A DNA stretch of 64,000 nucleotides from Hanleya hanleyi (Eukaryota > Mollusca > Polyplacophora > Lepidopleurida > Hanleyidae), in assembly GCA_036873755.1 (NCBI GenBank), contig JAVTVY010045423.1, positions 1 through 64,000 of the forward strand. Direction: 5' to 3'. The position numbers and the translations under genes were made by a program. Each line of letters starts with the position of its first letter. Position 1 is the stretch's first letter. Under the pieces are notes generated by a model. It saw nothing but the letters and a program-made list of their open reading frames with translations, had not been told where the DNA came from and did no database searches. This document shows, piece by piece, positions 24,159-34,842 of this stretch.

Positions 24159-24447
24159 TCACTTTGTAATACATTTTACGAAGTGACCCAAATCCCAAAA
24201 TTCGTATTTTGGAAACTGGTGAAAATAGTCATCTGGTAGGAAAGGCAAGTCATTGGGATGTAGAGATAACGTGTGTTGTTCTATCATACGGACTGCTTCC
24301 CATATCTGATTTTCAAATTCCTCTATGATTGAGGTTAGATCTTGACGACGGGGAAACCATGCCGTTTGTAATGTTCTGTTTTGATAATATTGTGCATACA
24401 CATAGTATTGGTCATCTTGGTGTCCAATCTCGATTATGTTATCAATA
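24159..24447 (-). CDS. Unrecognised frame downstream of gypsy chromodomain
   Basis: The frame opens at about 24447 and runs to a stop at 24159. It contains HQDDQYYVYAQYYQNR, then FPRRQDLTSIIEEF, then LPNDLP-like and LPDDYFHQFP segments, with aromatic and acidic composition that looks protein-like rather than random. It follows the chromodomain on the same strand and may be a C-terminal extension or an extra gypsy reading frame. No family is recognised. Confidence 0.35.
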
Positions 24448-24535
24448 TTTACTGGTCCTTTTGTTCAATCAGCTATCTGAAATGCGTTTATTTGCACAAG
24501 TCAACTGATCATCTGATTTCTTCATAAAGAATTCA

Positions 24536-24871
24536 TTATATCATGTTTGACAGGCGGTTTGCGTCCTTTTCTACCTGATATTGGCGGCGTAAGTGTTCAG
24601 GAATGCTAGTATCGTGCTCCCATGTGGAATTTCGAAGTTTGTCAACCCATTTTATCTTGTAACCCATCCTGCCATTGTAGCGTTTTGATGCTAGAATTTT
24701 GTCAATTTCATCTGCTAGGAATGGGTTATTGGATGTTGCTACTGAGTTGGGGTCCTGATTTGTGCTTGCGTTTGGCGTGGCACTGGTACCTTTATGGCGT
24801 TGAATGGTTTTAGACGTTACTGTTCTTTTCGATTCTTGATTGTTCTTAAGTGCTACCGTTGTTTTTGGCAC
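24536..24871 (-). pseudogene. Gypsy integrase C-terminal chromodomain
   Basis: After a Ser/Thr/Asn-rich linker, residues from about 55 onward read EIDKILASKRYNGRMGYKIK, W, then STWEHDTSIPEHL. That is the pattern of a chromodomain (beta strands around Y-x-IKW and the terminal helix after TWE). In chromoviral Ty3/gypsy elements this domain steers integration to marked chromatin. It is separated from the integrase core by a frame break near 25021 and an acidic, Asn-rich linker. Confidence 0.78.
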
Positions 24872-25021
24872 ATGATGGTCTTTTGTTTCTTTTCTGCCAT
24901 TGTTTTGTTTGTCGTTGGTATTTGTTTCGTTTTCGTCATTTTCTGATTCTATTTCTTCCGAATTGAGTTCACATTTGTTTGTGATTGGTCTTCGGGCTCA
25001 TAGTTTGGCCTGTCTGCTGGG

Positions 25022-25998
25022 TCATGAAACTTTTTTGAGACGGTTTGCGGGAATCAGCGATTTCACTTCTTTATCGTCACAACATTTGCGAAATTTGTAT
25101 GTGTAGTTTGGTCCAGCCGATACAACATGGAGCGGGCCTTCCCACTTTTTTGTTAGCTTGGGAGATCGGCCTACAGTCTTTTTGGTACAATGTAACCAAA
25201 CCTTTTGTGCTGGCTCAAATGTTGGTTCCCTCGTTCTTTTATCATAATAAGTTTTGTATTTTGTTTGGGCCTTTTTCAAATTTTCATCTGCAATTTTCCT
25301 ATACTCGACCAGATTATCTAGAAATTTTGACAAGTGTGATTTGTGGTCCTTTGACAGTGTTTCTTTTGGTATTAAATTGGTATCAATTGATGTTCTCATC
25401 TGTCTACCAAACAGCATTTGATAAGCGGATAAGCCAGTTGATTGAGTGGCTGGGATCATGTGGTATGCCGTCATAATACCTGGTATATGATCTGGCCAGT
25501 CAGTTTGATCTTCCTTGATGTAGGCTTTTAGGCTCTGCTCGACGACGCGATTCATACTTTGACATGTGACATTGGCTGCAGGATGATATAAACTAGTTTT
25601 AGCATGTTTGATGTTGTATAGTTCTGTCATGGCTGCTATGAGTTTGGACGTGAACTGAATTTGTCTGATGACACATATATAAGAATCTCTGTATGAAATA
25701 GATGCAACTTCAGTGGCCTCCTGGGTTTCCACAGGAAAACATTCTGGCCATTTGCTGTATGAGTCCACTACAAGGAGCAGATATTTGAAACCATCTGGAG
25801 TTTTTGGAAGTGGACCGAGTCAGTGTGAAGCCGCGAGAGAGCCTTCAGGTCTTCACGTTCATATGGCAAGGGTTTAAGTGGGGCAGGCTTATCGTGAACA
25901 TTTGTTTTGATCGGTTTGACATATCGTGCATGTACGTACATAGATACACACATCTGTGTACTGGTTATCCCAGTGATATTTGGATCTTCTAGCTGCAT
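25022..25998 (-). pseudogene. Gypsy integrase core
   Basis: Two overlapping frames. 25998-25768 holds the entry segment (KPIKTNVHDKPAPLKPLPY, then LSRLHTDSVHF). 25768-25022 holds DSYSKWPECFPV, then ELYNIKHAKTSLYHPAAN, SMNRVVEQSLKAY, LSAYQMLFGRQM and a GPLHVV/RLKK tail typical of the integrase C-terminal domain. At the place of the catalytic Glu before the MNR motif the copy has Gln/Ser, so it would be dead even without the frame break. Confidence 0.88.
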
Positions 25999-26028
25999 AC
26001 GTTCTTTCTTGAACGTGGTGACAACCTC

Positions 26029-26361
26029 CTAGCACTGAGTCATGATAAGCTTGGAGTATGTCTCTGCAATTACCTCTGGGAACAGCAATCTTCTTGGTAT
26101 AAGCATCGGCAGCCTTTTTATTTTTTTATTAAAGAACTGATACATAATTCCGTCCTCGATTACATAATGATATGCTTCAGCAACTAGGCGACGACTCTGT
26201 TTGGGACGACTCTGTTTGGGATCATATGAAAGATCACCATTTTCTTTAGAGGCAAAGATCGGGGCTAAGTCAAGACACTCACGGTGTGTGCCCTCCAAAA
26301 ATGGATTTGAAATTATAATCTCAGTATTGACTTGTACCACAAGAGCAATGAGCATGAGCAT
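26029..26361 (-). pseudogene. Gypsy integrase N-terminal region
   Basis: The frame contains YHYVIEDGIMYQFFNKK and KRLPMLIPRRLLFPEVIAET, the strand and helix that normally precede the HHCC zinc site of gypsy integrases. The expected His/Cys residues are eroded. It lies directly upstream of the integrase core on the same strand. Confidence 0.65.
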
Positions 26362-26991
26362 AAATGAGCATGTTCCTTTTCTTTATACGTTAGAGTTGCC
26401 CTAATTGGGTCATCTGATTTTCCATATTGGATAAGTATGTGGTTTCAATACTACTGACAATGCTTTCTTCTGTACTTTCAGTTGTAGTTGCTTCATATTC
26501 CCTTCTAGCCAGACCATCAGTATTTCCGTTTCTAGCTCCTGGCTTATACTGGATTGTGAAATTGTACTCTTGGAGCGGGTGGTTGGGTGGGCACGGGTTC
26601 CTGTTGCTTCAATGCATTTTGCTGAGAAGCAACATGAACTTGATAATGTGATGTCTACCACTGTGGTATCACTTGTCTTTGTTGTACCATGTAAGCGTCC
26701 TGTCTGTGTGTTGTGTGCTGTCCTCAGTGTTTTTAGGGTGGATGGAGGGCGTCTGGTTCCATGCTGCTTCAAATATTTCTTCTTTGAAGTAGCAGGAACG
26801 CAACTTGGCTGGATGGTACTTAGGTGGTTCGTCGCGATATAGCTGAAATACTGTTGAAAGTGACGATAAAGTCTATTCACTGTACTCTTCAAGCTTGAGA
26901 GCCCATCTGTCCAGTCTACCTTTGTTAGTTTTGATGTTGTTTAACCATGTGAGGGCAATGTGGTCAGTGAAAACACGAAAGTGAGCATTTG

Positions 26992-27576
26992 CTATGTATG
27001 GATGAAAGGCCCGAACTGTCCAAGACCTTCTTTCTCTAAGATGTATCTTGTCTTTTCACTTCCGCACAGGGATCGCTCACCAAAGGCTATAGCATGTTCA
27101 TAGCCCTTTTCCTCTTTTTGTCCTAAAACATATCCTATTGCACTATCGGAGAGAAAATTTGTCCAAGATGGGCCATATATTCGTCCAATGTTTTGAGTGG
27201 CATAAAATATCATCAATATAGCAAGGCGTGTGAAGATAAGTAAGACCTGCAAGGATTTGCGACATCATAAGGCTAAAGGAAGTGGGTGAATTCCGCATAC
27301 CAAATGGTAGAACTCGGAATTGGAACCTTCCCTGATCCTTCGAAAGGCCGTTTTTGATTTTGTGTCCTCGTGCAGTGGTATCTGCCAAAAAACACTTGCC
27401 AAGTCAAAAACAGAACATATTTCAGATTTTGCTTGCGCTACAGAGTCGATAGCGTCTGATAACAATGGGAGGGGAAAATAAATTGGTTCTGTGATTGCAT
27501 GTAGCTTGCGATAGTTTACCGCGAATCTATATTTTCCATTTTTCTTTTTCACAAGCGCTGAAGCGGGGATGACCAT
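26992..27576 (-). pseudogene. Gypsy reverse transcriptase and RNase H
   Basis: Three frames in succession. 27576-27265: ALVKKKNGKYRFAVNYRKLH, then SVFDLASVFWQIPLHEDTKS (motif A with Asp). 27388-27143: FQFRVLPFGMRNSPTSF, then CYIDDILCHS with the catalytic YIDD. 27252-26992: SDSAIGYVLGQ, then IAFGERSLCGSEKTRY, an RNase H fragment. Two frameshifts separate them. Upstream, at 28053-27832, LGRNRDIFAKDMSELG is the segment that precedes the RT fingers. Confidence 0.9.
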
Positions 27577-27831
27577 TCAGATAGTTTAGTTTAAACATAT
27601 TTTATTACCTTCAAAATGGTAAAAGGATTGGGAAACAAGTTCTGACAACTTAGATAAACCCTCTCCATACAAATATAAAACAACATAGCGGAGGCAAGTG
27701 TGGGAGAAGTGAACATACATAAATACATAAAATACATATATACACAATTGAAAGAATAAAGAGTTTTTGGAAAAAAACTCTTCATTCAGATAATGATGGT
27801 TCAACTGTGTTATTTTCTAACATCTCCTTCA

Positions 27832-28600
27832 CTAATTCATCACATCGTTGTTTTGTCTGGGGGCTTTGTCGGTATGGACGTGAATAATTTTTTTTTCTGT
27901 TTTAGTGAAAATCCTGTGATGATGAGCATGAGCTTTGCCTAATTCACTCATATCTTTGGCGAAAATGTCGCGGTTACGACCAAGAAATGCTAAAATAAAT
28001 CCTTTTGCTCGGGGGTAAGTATAGCGTCGTCTGGTGTTCTTCTTAGGTCTCATGCTAGGTTAGCATAGTAAGCATCACTTTTTTGTCTACTTCCATGAAA
28101 TTTACATCAGCGGATTTGTTTGATGTATTGTTTTGTGTCATAGCTGTAATCGAGTCTGGTGTAACTAAGTGAAATGTGGCAACTGTTGCATGCTTCTCGA
28201 TATAGACAGGAAGGTTGGATGAGTTCATTACTTTGTAGACAGCCGTTTTGTTTCTAACTTTCGCGACAGCGCGCGCACCTGCGATGCTATATTTTTGCTG
28301 AAAGTGACTCTACTGGTTCCAATAAGATTAAATGTCCATCACTTGCATCAGGTACATATACAGGAACATTAGTTTCATGTTGACAGTAATAATTTCGGTT
28401 GTTTTTGCACACCCGGATTCCTTAATTCCCTATATTTTGCTGTTTGTTTCAGTTGCCATGGAAATGTTAAGCTGGCCATTGCAAAGCAATAGTTTGTTCT
28501 TTTTAAAATCAATGTTTGCATCATATTTTCTTAAGAAATCCTCTCCTAAAATTACATCTTTGTGAATAGGTACAATTATCCATTAAGCTCTCGAAGATCT
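27832..28600 (-). pseudogene. Gypsy protease C-terminal part and RT leader
   Basis: On the minus strand from about 28590 the frame reads IIVPIHKDVILGEDFLRKYD, then ID. This is the ILGxDFL landmark that closes retropepsin-type proteases. The DTG active-site part is not found further upstream. The RT leader (DIFAKDMSELGKAHAHHH) follows at 28053-27832. Confidence 0.7.
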
Positions 28601-29812
28601 TCAAACTAAATTGATAGATTAACAACGCCAAACACGGAATGAAACTCCACAAACGCCTGTAACAGCTCGTAATTTACATGTATTAGCGACTGCATTTGAG
28701 TAGGCTTTTTGCAAACATCGCTGTGAAATGCACTAGTTGCCTGCTCCTGTGTTGTGAGAGAAATGTTAGATCTTACTTGATAATGTATGCTGTTGTAAGC
28801 TCTACCTAGTTTTTCACAGTTATGTTTGTTACACTTCCACCTGATCATTTTACTGTTTAACGTTCAATGTTAAATCAGTTCTGAATTTCCAAGAAAGATG
28901 GATAAAAGAAGCAAGTTATTAAATCATATGGCGATTGTACTTACTCTTGGTGTTTGTCGCACTTTCTTGGGACTGAGGCGTCTTGGCTGGTTGTGTCAGT
29001 CATCAAAGACCGTGTTGTCTTGAATTATTTCATCTCTGTCTAATCGTTCTTCTGTTGCTTTTCCTTTTGGTGTTCACCATTCGTTGAATATTCTATCATT
29101 CCGTTATGAAATCTCTTAGTTTGGGGAGTTAAGAGTAGTTGTACTGGGAGAGCCTGTCAATCTAAGAAGATTACAGGCCCTGGTTCTACACTATCTTTAA
29201 CCAGATTGCTCTCTGGTTATCACATTAATAAGGAAGTCGTAATCCACGTTAAGTATATACATAACCTAATTTTATTTATCCTAATCTAATTAACTAATTT
29301 TGACGTAATAGTAATTCCAATATATTCACAATTATATAGCACTTCCAGTTAATACAGAAACTATATGTATAGTGACCAACTGCATGTACAAATGTTACCT
29401 ATATATATGTTAAATCTACTAGCTGCCTTGGCGCTGCCGTGTTGCGCATGCCAAGATGTATTCAAGGGTTAACTAACTCGATTTCATACTGTATAATATT
29501 TATACCCATTAGAGTTTAGCGAGATCCAAAGGTAGAGATTTCAGACAATCACAAATGTTGTTTTAACAATTATACAAGAAATTCTTAATATCTGGCAAGT
29601 CTGCCAGTTATCCTGCTCGTTCTAGATGAACAGCTCAATTAACAGTAGGAACAGCAAAATTAACAGTAGGGACTCTTACATAAATTAAAGATTATATTAG
29701 CCTGGAAGGAAAACGAAGGCACAATTTATCTACAATAGGCAGTGGCTCTTGTCTCGCAACAGCTTGTTGCAACTAACACCACTGAATGGATGTCAACTTC
29801 TAGAGTTATGGA
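28601..29812. other. No gene; possible gypsy 5' remnant
   Basis: No gag-like frame recognised. One hairpin at about 29153-29179 (GCCTGT-AATCT paired with AGATT-ACAGGC, one bulge) could be part of an LTR or leader, but no second copy of the region exists in the window. Confidence 0.4.
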
Positions 29813-30015
29813 AAAGACAAACTTTTATCAAAACTTCTCACAAAACCAATACTCATATCCTTATACCGAATTCTAATAATTACACATGTGTTATACAATA
29901 TTTATTAAGTACGTACATCAGTCAGTAACTAGTATTTACAACTTGAATATGTGGTAATTTTATCTCTATACGGATAATTCTAACTCATAATAAACAAACA
30001 TTAAATAGTAATAGT
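29813..30015 (+). repeat. ~205-bp direct repeat, copy 1
   Basis: Nearly identical to 30475-30681, from GAAAAGACA to TAAATAGTAATA. The pair frames ~460 bp without a coding frame. This could be a tandem duplication or a small terminally repeated element. No TG...CA ends are seen. Confidence 0.85.
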
Positions 30016-30474
30016 TTCACCTGCAGTACAGCATGAGAAAATGGTCATTTCACTTTTATTTTTTCCTGGTAGTTAAGCAGGAAATCAACTGAAGATTTCA
30101 TTCGGCGTGAGAAAAACCTCAAAATTGATGCTGGTACAATGTAAGTATATGTAAAATGTATGGCGCAAGCCCTTGTGGCAGTTGACATTCAGCCTTTCCT
30201 TCATTAACACAATAACAATGAACAGACTTGCCACTTGTGAGCAGCTCCTAGCAGTAATCTGTGGATAGGGAAATCTCATTTCTCCCTATGATGTAATATG
30301 GGAAGTGTTATATTTTATTTTCCACATATTAATAAAGCATAGGGATTGCTGTGGAGAAAGGCGGATTCAATTATCACCTGATGCTGGAGATGAATTGAAG
30401 GTGACTCTTATTCCAGTTTACAAGGGACCATTGTACTTGAAATGAATGGCAAACATTGGGTCCGTGGGGCCCCC

Positions 30475-30681
30475 GAAAAGACACACTTTTATCAAAACAT
30501 CTTATTACAAAACCAATACTCATATCCCTATGCCTAATTCTAATAATTACACATGTGTTATACAATATTTATTAAGTACGTACATCAATCAGTAACTAGT
30601 ATTTACAGCTTGAGTATGTGGTAATTTTATCTCTATACGGATAATTCTAACTCATAATAAACAAACATTAAATAGTAATAT
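30475..30681 (+). repeat. ~205-bp direct repeat, copy 2
   Basis: Second copy of 29813-30015, with scattered substitutions and a few small indels (for example at TATCAAAACATC). Confidence 0.85.
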
Positions 30682-30689
30682 AATTGTGT

Positions 30690-31120
30690 TATGGCTCTGT
30701 TATAATATTACTTTTCCAGTTTTCCGTGACCGGTTAGTACTGCTCAGTTATTGATTAGTGACCAACTTGAGAACTGAACAGTACCACAAGGGGACTAAGC
30801 AGAACTTGGTTGGTAGCCGTTCAGTATACTGAGCCATAACCAATCGTGATATTGAAGTATTATTGTATTGTTACCAAAGGGTACCAAGTGTGGAAAATTG
30901 GGTTGGTAACATAGCAGTAACCTGGTAACTAATTGATAGCTGCTTGGTAGCCAATCAGTAGAAAATTAATAGAATTTAATGGGTGACCAATCAGTACCCG
31001 ATTGGTTACCAGTTCGTAGTGATCAGTTGAAAGCTTTCCTACCAATCATTTCTCCACCAACCAGTAACAAAACAGTTACTGAGTGGTAATGGTTGGTAGC
31101 AGGTTGCCTGTGTAGATAAC
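30690..31120. repeat. Degenerate TTGGTAACC-rich region
   Basis: Short motifs of the form TTGGTA(A/G)CC, CCAACCAGTAAC and CAGTTACT occur in both orientations many times. It is a degenerate low-order repeat with no coding frame. Confidence 0.5.
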
Positions 31121-31721
31121 AACCTCTTCTCAAAAAACTCTGGCAATGCATGGCATTCCTTAATTATCTTCTGGTCAGATAGTATCCTCTCAAGCCAAGG
31201 CATAATTTATAATGCATAATTAATTTTCTGGGCTTATTGGTAGAGTCTATCAACATTACTGCATTGCCTTATCGACTTGTAAGGTTTGGTACAGGTACCG
31301 AGATTCACCATATAATATAGATTATTAGCCTTCGGGCAAATTTTGCCCAAAGAATATTGTTATCATGTAGGTCCGCCCATCCATCTTCCCAATTTCTGGT
31401 TACCACTAAATCTCAAGAATGACTGCTAAGGAATACCAAACTAACATCATACTTACATATGGTCACAGAGCAGCAGCCTATCTAAAATCAGTGACATTGA
31501 CGTATGGATATTTTCGCAGGTCACCAGATCAAACTGTATCTCAATTTATCACGAATTTATAGTTACCACCGTATCTCAAGAATCACTATGACTAGGAGCA
31601 CCAAACTTACTTAACATATGCATAGGGTCTTAAAGCAGAAGCCTACCAAAATGTGTGAGATTGACCTTTATTTTCTGGGTCAATGTGTCAAATTTATCCA
31701 TTCATCTCTGTGCTAACTAAT

Positions 31722-31775
31722 GTAAAGGGGGGAACAAAACCCCATAGGGCTTGTTTTATCCCAATAAATATATAT
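31722..31775 (-). repeat. Fragment of a LINE 3' end
   Basis: GGGGAACAAAACCCCATAGG followed by GCTTGTTTTATCCCA matches the 3' end of the LINE at 59862-59900 (GGGAATAAAACCCCAGAGGG, GCTTGTTATATCCCA). It is a very short 5'-truncated insertion or remnant. Confidence 0.55.
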
Positions 31776-32392
31776 GTTCTTGAAGTTGCCTAGTTTAACA
31801 AAATAGTTGGAGAATTTATATGTCAGAAACTATTGTCACAGACAGCCCTACACAACAGCTGGCTGTTCCCGCCGGTAAGTCGGACTTCGGCTCCCATAAG
31901 ATAACATTAGGCAATACAAATAAATTGCCTTGAATAAAAAAGTATGTATTTCCGGTAACCAATTTCCAGATAATGTCGGAGGATGTCTAGTTCACAAAAT
32001 ATACAAAAAGTTTCAGAAAATTTTGACGTACACAAATCAATTGATGAAGACAAACGCTGTCGGACAATGTTATATCATATGAATCTGTACCCAGTTGGGC
32101 GGGTCATTGATAGCTTCGGCAACACTTTCGCTCTTCCCTTCTCTTCTTAACTGAGGTTCCTTCCTCACCTAGCCCTCGTACTCACCTAACCCTCGTACAG
32201 GGTACGAGCTCAATGTTGCTCAACTTGGGGGCTCTGACAAGAACTGATGATATGCCTAACAAAGTGAATCAGCCAACATCGTCAAACTTACGCAGAAAAC
32301 CAAGCGAGTATTCCCCTGTTGTTCACATTCTGCATGCTGCACTCGTATACTTCATATAAATGCCTTCGCATTTTTTTACCTGCAAGATGTCC

Positions 32393-32461
32393 GCGGATGA
32401 GTAATCTAAATGGTAAGGACTGAGAATATTTCTCAGTCCTAACCATTTAGATTTATCCGCC
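32393..32461. repeat. Long hairpin
   Basis: Arms of ~33 nt (GCGGATGA...CTAAATGGTAAGGACTGAG and its complement CTCAGTCCTAACCATTTAG...ATCCGC) meet with almost no loop. It could be a tiny foldback element or a stable RNA hairpin. An A-rich run follows on the right. Confidence 0.75.
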
Positions 32462-32759
32462 ATGCCATGTTTAAAAAAAAAGAAAAATAATAGTAATAAA
32501 TAAGCTGAAATCAAATAATAAATATTGGTGTAAATAAAGAAATAATGAGAATAAAATTGCCTTATCCTCAGTTTGATTGGGAAGTAGTTGATTAGATTGA
32601 AGTGTTTATAGGTGATGACATTTTTATCTTAAGTTAGTATTTTATTTGTGCTAAACAAAATAGATTCCGTTAATGCATCCTTTTTTATTGCTTACATGAA
32701 TCTGATTCAATTGTATTTGTAACGACTTGTCACAGCATTTAATTGATCATTTTCTTTCT

Positions 32760-33200
32760 GTAAGCGAGGAGTGGATGAGAAAGGGCAGAACTTGTGGGCA
32801 AACTCGGTACTTGGTTTTTCTACCCTAAATTTCACAGGGAAATCTACATTGGTGGATTATTTCAATTGGTGGAGATAGCTGGATCTTGCGGCCTGCATGC
32901 TTCATGCATGGGGTCTTTTGTCATCGGGCAGACAACCCCAGCTCGTTTACTACGGCTGGGAGGGGGGGGGGCGCTCTGTCCTGGTTACCTAGGAGGAGGT
33001 TTCGTTGGTTTTTGACCCTGCTTTCACCTGCTCGATCCCTTCCGGGAGTGTGGCAGAGCCTGCTAGCCGGGGAATGTCGGCAGTCATTTGGGGCAATTGG
33101 TTGGGATGCTTGCTGGCTCTCTCCTCAAGTCGTGCCCACAAGTACATGTTTTGACCATGCTCCCTTTGTGAATATTTAATAAATGTCTGCAGCCAATATA
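32760..33200. other. GC-richer segment, no assigned gene
   Basis: A locally GC-rich patch with a G9-10 run near 32960. Open frames exist on both strands (for example 32886-33179 plus) but they overlap, and neither shows a domain or splice context. Probably part of an unrecognised repeat. Confidence 0.3.
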
Positions 33201-34006
33201 TCCACAAATTGGTGTGTTGGATTCGTTTTGGGGTTTTTTTTGAATTATTTGTTGAGGTCGCAGAGTAATTCAAATTAATCCAAGTTAAGTAGATATACTG
33301 GTATTTCTATCATTATTCAACCTTTAGTAAATGTAAAAGGGAGAATTTAAAAACATTCGCGCTTCACCTTTAAGACGACATGAAATTCAAATCTATTAGG
33401 AGTGTAGTACGGCCGGATATTTAACATTGTATTTTTGAAATAAAATAATTTCATCAAACCGTTACTTATTACATGTACTCTAAAAATGAAAATATTGTAG
33501 ATGATTCGGCATGTGTGTGTGTATATACAATGTACACTGCATCTCATACCTAATAGAAGGTTAGTATCACATTTAAGAGATATAAAAGTAGAAAATAGCC
33601 CAATGAGCTCCAATATCCTTCGGCTATCATTTATTGTCTACACTCAGCAATCATGCATTGGATAAAATGTATTTTTAGAACTTTTGATAACATTATGTAG
33701 GTTAACAAAAATGTGATCTAGTAGGGTTGGCTGTAGTTCTCTCATTTTGGAAATACATAGTAATTTGAGCCAGGTTCGCTTTTGCCAAGGTCTTAATTGA
33801 TGGGGCAAATTTGCACTGAGGTTCTGGTAGAGCATGACCAAGTTCTTAGCTCTGAATATACTTCTTTTTATAGCTAATAATCAAATCGAGTAATTTGATG
33901 TTGAGAATATCGATCAAGGCCAGTCATCTTCAACAATTTTCTGATCTATTCTAACTTAATTGCATATGGAACATGAATTCGGATATCTTAGACTTAACAT
34001 AGAATT

Positions 34007-34341
34007 TGACCTTTATAAAATAGGTCAAAGTCAGTGATATCCCATAGACTTCAGGTCCAGGCATATGTGGTATAAATTTGGACAATGTAGATATAATCCT
34101 TCATGGAATATTGTACTAAATAGAATATGACCTGGATAAAACAGGTCAAGGTCAGTCATCTATATTTCTTCATGTTATATCATAATAAACATATGACCTT
34201 GACAAAATAGGTCAAGGTCAGGCAACTGGGATAGGTTTCTAGTCAATAACCAGTTGCATATGTAATATGAATTTGGAGACCCTATTTAATCCTTCAAAAA
34301 CTATAGCAACTACTAGAATTTGACCTTGATAAAATAGGTCA
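34007..34341 (+). repeat. Repeat with everted AGGTCA half-sites
   Basis: Four blocks (34007-34027, 34128-34148, 34194-34214, 34321-34341) each read TGACCT, nine bases (mostly WTATAAAAT-like), AGGTCA. Two are followed directly by another AGGTCA. The half-sites are those bound by nuclear receptors. The units belong to a diverged tandem repeat, so function is unproven. Confidence 0.6.
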
Positions 34342-34589
34342 AGTTCTGTCATTAAAATAGACTTCTGACCCTTCACCAGATGCATATGTGGTATGAATTT
34401 ACAATGCCTGGCTATAATCCTTCTTGAGATATCGTGGGCACAAGTAAGATGGACAGACAGACGGACCGACAGATGACACCGATGACAACAATACCCTTCA
34501 GGCAAAATTTGCCGTTGATGAGAGTATTTGGTCGGGCAATGCATTGAATAAGTGTAGCATGATGTAAACTCCCAGGACGTGTCAAAGTA

Positions 34590-34815
34590 TAGGATCGGGC
34601 GAGCTTAGTTTAGAAGATAGAGGGTTGGACTCGGTACCCCGGGGGTAATGGATAGGTTCAATAAGTGCAACATGATGTAACCTATGTAGGGTATGGGGTC
34701 GGGGGTATATTATTTTAATAGATAGAGGGTGGGGCTCAGTGCCCCGGGAGTGGGAACATGGTCCCGGAGGTTGCGGATGGGTTGAATATGTGTAGGATGA
34801 TGTAAGCATCCGGAA
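34590..34815 (+). repeat. Degenerate tandem repeat, left of LINE-2
   Basis: Units with GATAGAGGGT, CCCCGGG, GGATGGGTT and ATGATGTAA phrases. Related units resume at 37540-37830, so LINE-2 and its tail microsatellite were inserted into this array. Confidence 0.6.
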
Positions 34816-34817
34816 TA

Positions 34818-34842
34818 TAATAATAATAATAATAATAATAAA
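34818..34842. repeat. (AAT)n microsatellite at LINE-2 3' end
   Basis: Eight or so AAT units directly abut AAACTTTATTTCAACACGG, which is the 3' end of the minus-strand LINE. Such tails are usual at LINE 3' ends. Confidence 0.85.

Larger units (their letters stand above)
24159..28600 (-). mobile_element. Ty3/gypsy retrotransposon, decayed, chromodomain type
   Basis: Pol domains occur in the canonical Ty3/gypsy order on the minus strand: protease (~28590-28430), RT (28053-27143), RNase H (27252-26992), H2C2-type integrase N terminus (26361-26029), integrase core (25998-25022), chromodomain (24871-24536). Multiple frameshifts and stops make it inactive. A gag region and paired LTRs were not found. 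A purine run (CTTAAGGGGAGTG on the minus strand, about 24082-24094) could be a polypurine tract, but no matching 5' LTR was seen. Confidence 0.88.

Noticed and set aside
24000..29300. LTRs of the gypsy element
   Set aside because: A polypurine-like run was found near 24082-24094, but the sequence following it has no second copy upstream of the protease, so LTRs are not claimed.
32886..33273. Overlapping plus and minus frames in the GC-rich patch
   Set aside because: They overlap on opposite strands, show no domain, and contain a G-run.
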